64,000 nucleotides of DNA from Gautieria morchelliformis (lineage: Eukaryota; Basidiomycota; Agaricomycetes; Gomphales; Gomphaceae). Under the pieces are notes generated by a model. That model made no database searches. It was not told the DNA's origin and saw only the letters and a program-made list of their open reading frames with translations. Positions 56,286 to 64,000 of this stretch are shown here, piece by piece (the stretch's first letter is position 1; the number at the start of each line of letters is the position of its first letter). The stretch spans positions 1 through 64,000 of the forward strand of contig WHVA01000459.1 in the NCBI GenBank assembly GCA_015179125.1. The letters are read 5' to 3'. Position numbers and translations under genes: made by a program.

Positions 56286-56949
56286 GGTTCAGTGTTCACC
56301 TTAACCATGGTTTAGCTGCTCCTTTTCATCACATATAACTACTCGACGCTTCGCCACAACAGCGGATCGTGCAGAGCCTGGCACCAGTCGGGCAGCCACG
56401 TTGCTCGTCGCCATACCTAAGCGTGGATGAGGAGACGGACCCAGAAGACGATATCGAGCTCCTGAGTCCTGATGAAACGCAAGTGCTTCTTACTGAGCGC
56501 GCGACAGAAGTGGGAGCCCTGTATGGACGTGGTGGTTCGATCTGACCATTGAGTTGTATCACTTCTCAGAAGCTACGTGCTATTTCAACCAGCGAGAACG
56601 ACCCATCATTGCGTATTGCGGTTGAGTCAGGGGGGTGTCATGGGTATCAGTATAAGATGGAACTGACATCTCAGCGGGCACCAGACGACTAGTATTTGTA
56701 CATCGTCTCTTTCCCACTTACTATCTCATTATATTCGCTCCCATTCACATTGATCTGTTTCAGTCAATTCATTCACCGCACTCATCGATCTGCATCCATT
56801 GTAATTGACGCAGTGTCCGTCGACCTTCTCAAGGGCTCAACAGTCAATTACGCCACCGAGCTCATCGGTAGCAGCTTCAGGATCATTGACAACCCTCAAG
56901 CGAAGGGAAGTGGGTGTGGAAGTGGTGTTAGCCGGGAGCAAAGTTTTAG
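56286..56949 (+). pseudogene. ISA2 pseudogene (5'-truncated duplicate)
   Basis: The duplicate of 38429-39100 lacks the start codon and presequence exon start. Compared with the parent it has a 4-nt insertion (CGTGGATGAGG for CGTGAGG) near 56425. The motif GSGCGCG has become GSGCGSG, removing a cluster-binding cysteine, and the C-terminus is altered (SREQSF). The exon-intron layout is kept, so it arose by DNA duplication and not by retroposition. Confidence 0.92.
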
Positions 56950-57166
56950 TGTGGTGGGACGGTGGCCCGAAGGATTCTGTGAATTTGTGCATCAGAAGCA
57001 GAGTGGATTACACGGATTATGAGTGAATTAGATGCAGATAGGTTTGTACCTGCGCGTACGACCAATCAGTACGGTGGTTCGAAGTACATGGCATAGTTTT
57101 CTGCCAGCTTCGCGAATGCTTGATGCCCATCTTATCAAGCTAAAGATGAGTGGCCCAACTTCAACG

Positions 57167-57826
57167 TTAAAAACATTTCTAGGCAGGAACAAATAAGAGT
57201 GGTACCTGTCATAGAAGGATCAGGTAATTAGTTAGTTTGGAAGTGCCAGAGCACATCTTACCGAGAAGTTTGCCATAGGCTTCAGAGCATACGTGACAAA
57301 CGACAGCACCGTCGGACAACGTAGTGGACGAGCATGTGCTTTCGCTATAAATAGCATCAAAGATCTGCCAGTGACGAAAACGTTAGGACGCTATAATGAT
57401 CTTCAGAGATAATAGAAGCATAATTTGCAGTAGACAGCGTCGAGAAACTAGTGGCAACAACTACTGAACGTCACTTAAGCGCCAATACAGACACCAAACC
57501 AAAATTATTCTTACCTGATATTAGACCAGTCCCAACAAAGTGCCTTAGGCGGCGCATTTGCACCAGATGAGGATCCATGTAGTTGCGTTAGATGCACCAA
57601 TATAACCTAGAGGAGGTGCCACCCACCACTCCCTATCAATGATGCCGAGACCAGGTACGCTGATGTTGCAAGATGCAAATTTAGAGAACTTGCGAAGGTG
57701 ATAGGTGGTGTGACAAGACCTGCACCAATGTTATATCTGACCTGGTCAGCTCTCGATAAACTTACCAGCAAGCATGGCGAGACTCATGTCGCAAGCCTGA
57801 AGGAACTGCAAGTACTAAAGGCAACA
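57167..57826 (-). pseudogene. NCS2 nucleobase (uric acid/xanthine) permease gene fragment
   Basis: On the minus strand, exon pieces separated by intact introns read LQACDMSLAMLAG, LVTPPITFASSLNLHLATSA YLVSASLIGSG, VQMRRLRHFVGTGLIS, VVATSFSTLSTAN, IFDAIYSESTCSSTTLSDGA and SEAYGKLLGTTLICSCLEM. These are in the order found in UapA/UapC-type purine permeases, covering roughly membrane spans 1-5 of a protein with about 14. The sequence is absent from the paralogous position in copy 1, so it was inserted after or during the duplication. Because introns remain, it came from genomic DNA. No ends of the gene are present. Confidence 0.8.
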
Positions 57827-58099
57827 TCGTCTAGAGCATAGAAAGGCGGCGTCCTGAGGTGGGGAAGGCACAGCCATGCATAGCCATAGCCTCCAACCTA
57901 CCCTCCCGTTTTAGATAAGATTGGCCCGCGGTGACGGCGTCATGGGATCCTGTGACAGAGTTGAGCGTGACAAGACCGTCATCATTTTCTTCGTTTTCTT
58001 CCCGGAATGCGGCAGTGCCATGTCTTCCTGATAGGTCCGAAATATGGCAATGCCATGGGCGCCTTTGTCGTAACCTACCCACCTTCAACACTGCGAACG

Positions 58100-61000
58100 A
58101 TGAACAATGACTCGGAGGGCGCAGTGCCGTAAGTCAACGATAACTTCTCTAGTAAGCCAATCCTTGACTCTCAGCCCCAAAGTATTCCTGCAGCAATAAG
58201 CGGGGTCAAAGTTGCAGGGAGGACTCTTTCGTTTGCCCCTTCCATCTTATACTGACTCTTGACCGTCGACCACAGACTTGAAATGCAATCACCATCCCAA
58301 CATTGGACTGTTCGGCAAACGTCCCGGCAAATATTACGTGAAACTCTTTGTCAATGAGAATGTCAAGAAGACTGTCGTAGCCGCGAGAGGCAATGCTGCC
58401 TCGTGGAATGAGTCATTCTATTTGTTCGTTTAATTCCAGTGTTATTATCCTCACTCGATCTTAAATCCATGTCCAGCAACGAATTGCATGGGGGTTCCTT
58501 ATTAGGAATCGAAGTCTACAGGCATCATAGAATTGGTAGTGATGAGTACATTGGCGGTGCGATGGAAAGGATCGAGTTGCTGCTTGCAGAAGGAGCAACC
58601 GGAGGTCAGTCCTTTGCGCTCATCGATGGAATGCGCGTGTAATCACCGAAGACAGCAGCCGTTGCTCGCAAACTGCAAAAATCAGATAAGGCAGGGAAGA
58701 TGCATGAGGTTCGGACTGTTCTAGAGTTCACCATTTCGTCTTTCGCGACGTCCGACGGGGCGCAGGAAGCCCAGTTGGGCGAAGCTGTCGGCGGAACGAA
58801 AGTGGTCGAAAATATGAAGCCCGCGCCGTCCCGAATTATTGATGCGGGGAATGTGGTCGACGGCATCATTTCCACCACCAATAATACTGTCATCCCGACA
58901 ATGGCGGCTTGGGATCCACTCCTGGACAAGATCAAGCTGTTTACCGAGATCGTGGATGGGATCTCCGAAGTATGGTTCAAACGTCGGCGGTCTCGGAGGT
59001 CATCTCATGTACACGGTTTGCTTCATTCTAGGTCCATCCTTACGCTAAAATGGCATGGTCTATCCTGTCTATTGCACACAAGGTAGGCGTATCACATACA
59101 CCAGCTTGATAGATATATCTGACGTCTGGCCAGGCGATCATTGCTCAGAAGGACCGGGACGATAGCGTCAACGAGCTGGTGAAGACCATTGGAGACGCCT
59201 ATGCGTTCGTCCACCTGGCAGAGCCGCTGAAGAAAGTTGAATCGCAAAAGCCAATTATCATATCCTTGACAAACCAGACAGTAGAGTGTAGTTACTTTAT
59301 CCGGGACTATACCAAAAACAAGAACTTCTGTATGTTGGACTCATTGTGTCGGGTGGCCATGGCTGATGATCTTTATTCAGGGAAAAGAACAGCGAAGAAC
59401 CTAGTGTCGGATGTCGACAGCAAGGTCAAACAATACCAGGACACATTCAGCAAACTCAGGTTGGTGTTGCAGGAACATGCCGTTATTCATACTGAAATCA
59501 CTGTCCGACGTGTTCTGGATGTCGGCGATCTCTGTGAGTTTCTGGTTTGGGGCATTTCCTGAGACTAATACACCTTGCAACCAGCCGGGGAAGTTCTGCT
59601 TAATGACATGCCCTACGCAGCGGGAGCTGGTTGCGATCCTAAGAAAGGCTGTCTGCCTGGTACTCGGGAGAAAGTTCTTGGGGAGATCTGCGACTGGGTC
59701 AATCGGGATAGCGACGACACCCCGCGGATATTTTTCCTGAACGATGTCGCGGGTGCCGGCAAATCTGCGATTGCTCACGAGGTCGCTCGACGATATGGCA
59801 AGCTCAAACGTCTCGGATCGTCATACTGTTTTGACCGCGCTCATCAGGCAGAACGCTCCCCCAAAAATGTCTTTAGCACAATTGCTCGTGGTCTGGCTGA
59901 TCTGGATCCGGGACGCAAAGCATCATTATTGAAAGTGGTTCGGGAGCAGCGCGAACTTCGGACCACATTCGTGCCTAGTTTGCAGTTCGAGAAGTTCATT
60001 CTAGCTCCCGCTCAGGGTCTAACGGCCGTTGGACCGACGGTGATGGTTATTGATGCATTGGATGAGAGTGGAGACCAGGAAGCTCGCAAAGGTCTCTTGT
60101 CTGTCCTTGGTGACGAAGCAGCAAAACTGCCGTCTAATATCCGTCTTCTTATCACTTCGCGTACCGAAAAAGACATCCAAGATGCCCTCCTTAGGAAGAA
60201 GCATGTGCTGTCCAGGTCCATAAAGGATATTGATCCCAACCCTGCCGATGATGTCTCTCGCTTTGTGAAAGACCAAATAGGTCACATTACTGCCCTCGAG
60301 CGTAAATGGCCCAACAATGGCTGGTGTCAATTATTAGTCGAGAAATCTGAAGGTCACTTTCAATGGGCATCCACGGCTTGTCGATTTGTCAAAGGAGATG
60401 GGAAGTATGGTCGGGATCCTGTGAATCAGCTGCAGAGACTTCTGGTCAAGAATCTCAGTGGGCTGGATCAGCTATACCTCAGTGTTCTCAAGCAGATATT
60501 TGGGGATGACGATGACTTGATGGATGATGACGATTTCAGGGATCGCTTTCACTTGGTGATGGGCTGCATGCTGGCCGCCAGAGAACCGCTATCGATGTCT
60601 GCCCTGCAGAAATTGTGCAATGAAGACGAGTCGGGGACGGAGGTTTATGATATAGTAGGACCCATGGGCGCTCTGTTGAGGCTTCCTTCTCAAGAATCTG
60701 GCCCAATTAGTCTGCTACACACCTCTTTTCGTGACTTCTTGACAGATCGCAGCCGGAGTGGACTGTACTACATCGACACATCTTTACACCATGACGGCCT
60801 TGCGCTGTCATCCTTGCGCGTGATGAGGTGAACTTTGTTTCAACATTTGTCAGCTTGAAACTTCACATCTGCGCAACGATGATATTGTCGACTTGCCGGC
60901 CCGGATCAAGAAGTACATATCATCACAACTGTCCTACTCTTGCCGTTTCTGGGCGGACCATGTTTCCGTCACGACTTTTATTCCTGAGATAGGTGCAGAA

Positions 61001-62844
61001 GTCAGGGAGTTCTTCGAGACTAAGCTACTCTACTGGCTAGAAGTTTTGAGTTTGCTCAAGAAGGTACCCATCGTATCGGCAGCGCTCTCATCAATAGGTG
61101 TATGGAGCCAGGTAAGCGCCACGCCCAAGTGCTATGGCTTTCGTAGACGAGTTCTGACATGACTCTAATGAACTTTAGAATATTGATACTACAGCATTTG
61201 TGACGGATACCCGCAATTTTCTAGCTGCATTTGGGAATGTACTCTCTCAGAGTGCTCCCCATCTCTATTTGTCGGCATTGCCGTTTGCCCCTGAAAGGTC
61301 GAAACTATCTGAGACTTACCTCCCACGATTTCCACGACTACTCAGCATCGAGACAGGGAAAGCGACGAACTGGCCCCCAATTCAATCCGTTCTGGAAGGT
61401 CACACCGACGGGGTCACTTCGGTGGCATTCTCGCAGGACGGCAAGCGCATCGTCTCCGGGTCTCGCGACAAGACGATCCGTGTGTGGAATGCAGACACCG
61501 GGGAGGTCATTTCAGCACCATTTGAAGGCCACACTGGCGAGGTCATGTCGGTGGCATTCTCGCATGACGGCAAGCGCATCATCTCAGGGTCTGATGACAA
61601 GACAATCCGTGTGTGGAATGCAGACACCGGGGAGGTAAATTCCGCACCATTCGAAGGTCACACCGACGAAGTCACGTCCGTGGCATTCTCGCATGATGGC
61701 AAGCGCATCATCTCCGGGTCTTATGACACCACGATCGGTATGTGGAATGCAGACACCGGGGAGGTCATTTCAGCACCATTCGAAGGCCATACCGACAAGG
61801 TCACGTCGGTGGCGTTCTCGCACGACGGCAAGCGGATCGTCTCCGGGTTTGTTGACAAGACGATCCGTGTGTGGAATGCAGACACCGGGGAGGTCATTTC
61901 AGCACCATTTGAAGGCCACACTTGCCGGGTCACGTCGGTGGCGTTCTCGCATGACGGCAAGCGCATTGTCTCCGGGTCTGCAGACAACACGATCCGTGTG
62001 TGGAATGCAGGCACTGGGGAGGTCATTTCAGCACCATTCGAAGGCCACACCGAATGGGTCACGTCGGTGGCGTTCTCGCATGACGGCAAGCGCATCGTAT
62101 CGGGGTGTTATGACAGGATGATCCGTGTGTGGAATGCAGACACCGGAGAGGTCATTTCAGCACCATTTGAAGGCCACGCCTACGGCGTCACGTCGGTAGC
62201 GTTCTCGCACAACGGCAAGCGCATTGTCTCCGGGTCTGCGGACAACACGATCCGCGTGTGGAATGCAGACACCAGGGAGGTCATTCCAGCGCCATTCGAA
62301 GGCCACACCGAATCGGTCAGGTCGGTGGCATTCTCCCACGATGGCAAGCGTGTCGTCTCCGGGTCTTTTGACAACACGATCCGTGTCTGGAATGCAGAGA
62401 CCGGGGAGCTCATTTCAGCACCATTTGAAGGCCACACCCACTGGGTCACGTCGGTGGCATTCTCGCACGATGGCAAGCGCATTGTCTCCGGGTCTTATGA
62501 CAACACGATCCGCGTGTGGAATGGAGACACCGGGGAGGTCATTTCAGCACCATTCGCAGGTCAGGCACCCAGTCAGTAGCTGTTACCTTGATTTGTGTGA
62601 ACATTATGAACCTGCTAATATCCTTTGCACGGCTACAGGGCCTGAGTTTCGACATGACTCACGGCTAGAAAATGGCTGGTTACTCAACTCGCCCTCAGAA
62701 CTTTTATTCTGGGTTCCACCCTGGTCTCAGGTAGGTTTGTGGTGGCCGGCAAATACCACTGTTATTGCAAAGAGGTCCACAAAGCTTGATCTCAGCCGGT
62801 TTGAGCATGGGACTTCATGGATGCAATGCAGAGGGGTGGCATGA
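58100..62844 (+). CDS. C2-NACHT-WD40 NLR, copy 2, frame-disrupted
   Basis: It has the same layout as copy 1: start near the ATG at 58100, C2-like region, helical linker, NACHT (exon from about 59585; FLNDVAGAGKSAIAHE, VMVIDALDES, LLITSRTEKD), nine WD40 units (61400-62571) and the terminal exon (62639-62844; LLFWVPPW, GLWWPANTTV). Relative to copy 1 the codons near 60826-60835 lack two bases, which ends the NACHT frame about 60 residues before the hinge. The hinge-to-WD40 junction that is broken in copy 1 is open here (AFGNVLSQSAPHLYLSALPF leading into the repeats). The acceptor before the last exon has shifted by 26 bases and stays in frame. Role as for copy 1, inferred. Confidence 0.88.
61400..62571 (+). 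repeat. WD40-encoding tandem array, 9 x ~129 bp
   Basis: Nine units use the same consensus as copy 1. Most carry EVISAPFEGHT where copy 1 favours ELISAPFEGHT, so each array has partly homogenised within itself. The array is shorter than that of copy 1 by five units. Confidence 0.95.
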
Positions 62845-63549
62845 GTTTCCCAGTGGAAACACTCATTGACACATGAATGTTGCATCTCCAGCTATCATAG
62901 TGATTTGACTTCCCATATTGTACATGCAGTAATCCTCCAATAGTCTATCTTGGACACAGTCTGTCCTGTAGTGCATCTACCATAGCTAACAATACACACA
63001 AGGTCATCATAAATGGGTAACAGGGTTTGGTATGTAGAGTACAAACTATGCTCTCCTCTGACCCAGATTAGCTGCATGGCACTCATCATGATGGTGTGAT
63101 CCATGAGTTCATGTGTCGGCCTGTAGCAAAGTGAATTCTAATCATGTGTGTAGCTGGGTTGATGTAATTAAACTAAGGTCACTGTTGAACTCTGAGCATC
63201 TCTTGTAGACATATTGCTAACTACTCAACTACGCTGAGGTTGACATATCTGATGATGAGCCATATGCACTGAGCAAATCTTACAGCCATCAATATCTCCA
63301 CATCAACCAGCTAACACACGTCTGCAGGTGTGAGCCAATGAGGAGCAAGTCAACCCTTGGATCAATTCCAACAAGGACAAGATCATGTTGCAGGTCCCGG
63401 AGGGTGTGCAACCCACAACATTCTCCCACCATGATGTGATTGTGTCAGATGTGTCAGAGGCTGAGAAGCCTTGAGCACAAGGACATGGCATGCTATATAC
63501 CACCACCCATGAATCCGATGCTTTAGCAGCGGACTATGAGGAGGTTAAT
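62845..63549. other. NLR copy 2 3' flank
   Basis: Non-coding sequence homologous to 46822-47330 up to about 63386. Beyond that it is unrelated to copy 1 and leads into the AT-rich repeat. Confidence 0.5.
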
Positions 63550-64000
63550 CAAAAAGGTCATGTGATGCAGCATATATAAGTATGTAATATATATTATAAG
63601 AGTATTAATAACAACATATAGGAATATATAGTAGTATTTATAAGGAGAATACATGTTAAGAAGATTTTGTATATATTTAAACATCTTGGATATATATATA
63701 TATATATGAGAGAGTATTAGACTACAAGATAGAGTAATAGATACTTGGACAGATACTTCTAACAGATATGAGTAGGAGTATTAGTATGAATAGTTATAAT
63801 GAGAGAGTATTAGACTACAATATGAAGTAATAGTACTTGGATAGATATTTGCAATATATATGAGAAGGAGTATTAATATGAATAGGTATAATGATATAGT
63901 GTATATTAAAAGTTGGTAGAAAAAATAAGAAGACACATAAAAATAAGAAGGGGTGTTCTCGTCGGTGGAGCCACCACTCGGGAGGGACAAAAGTAGGATT
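63550..64000 (+). repeat. AT-rich dispersed repeat (LTR-like), copy 2, runs off the window
   Basis: The inverted match to 16750-17192, from GGTCATGTGATGCAGCATAT through TATATA-rich blocks to GTGTTCTCGTCGGTGGAGCC. Similarity extends slightly left of 63558 (AATC.AAA.GGTCA), so the true element may be larger. Confidence 0.75.

Larger units (their letters stand above)
56286..63386. repeat. segmental duplication, copy 2 (ISA2-NLR segment)
   Basis: The direct copy of 38429-47330, containing the ISA2 pseudogene and NLR copy 2. It lacks the 1.8-kb insertion of copy 1 and carries the permease fragment at 57167-57826. Confidence 0.93.

Noticed and set aside
44717-62571. Regular direct repeats resembling a repeat-spacer array
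   Set aside because: The periodicity is the coding WD40 blade (~43 codons), not short repeats with unique spacers; a CRISPR array is also not expected in a fungal genome.

Overview
The window looks like a nuclear contig from a basidiomycete fungus (Agaricomycetes; Rhizoctonia/Ceratobasidiaceae is my best guess). The evidence is many short 45-70 nt GT-AG introns, KDZ DNA transposons, and NACHT-WD40 (STAND/NLR) genes with near-identical WD repeats. No rRNA or tRNA gene was recognised. Exon structures below were worked out by eye. Where I say a gene closes in frame, the exon lengths sum to a multiple of three and the protein matches its family.

Layout. 1-2.05 kb: a Ty3/gypsy reverse-transcriptase fossil abutting a truncated KDZ transposase (minus strand). 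3.3-8.0 kb: a 75-bp tandem repeat and two unrecognised plus-strand multi-exon genes. 8-19 kb: repeat-rich, with hairpins, a foldback element, an AT-rich dispersed repeat, a PalI/SUR7-like pseudogene (10.2-11.1 kb) and a small many-exon gene (12.9-13.8 kb). 19-25.7 kb: a decayed Ty3/gypsy element (minus), a Ty1/copia fragment (plus) and MITE-like inverted repeats. 25.7-26.9 kb: a probable multi-pass membrane protein, apparently cut by a MITE-like copy. 28.5-29.4 kb: the intact PalI/SUR7 paralogue. 29.9-39.1 kb: a gene-dense island with a 12-exon TKL-type pseudokinase, SEC61 alpha, a conserved unknown, a DEAD-box RNA helicase and the mitochondrial Fe-S factor ISA2. 41.4-46.8 kb: NLR copy 1 (C2-NACHT-14xWD40). 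48.5-50.1 kb: a small acidic gene and a coding remnant. 51.0-53.3 kb: a CAP10/GT90 glycosyltransferase. 56.3-63.4 kb: a second, direct copy of the ISA2-NLR segment (ISA2 pseudogene plus NLR with 9xWD40). 63.55 kb to the end: an inverted copy of the 16.75-kb AT-rich repeat.

Two segmental duplications shape the window: PalI (9.8-11.25 / 28.15-29.6 kb) and ISA2-NLR (38.43-47.33 / 56.29-63.39 kb). The second pair acts as its own empty-site control. Copy 1 carries a private ~1.8-kb insertion of unknown type, and copy 2 carries a private ~660-bp fragment of an NCS2 purine-permease gene, introns included.

The strongest unusual signals are three 48-nt introns differing by one or two bases inside the pseudokinase gene, the loss of three catalytic residues in that kinase, a 6-nt exon shared by both PalI paralogues, and independent frame lesions in the two NLR copies. 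Housekeeping genes sit in divergent pairs with ~100-bp shared promoters (SEC61/unknown; helicase/ISA2). The flanks hold transposons and incompatibility-type receptors, a typical mosaic of stable and fast-evolving fungal DNA.
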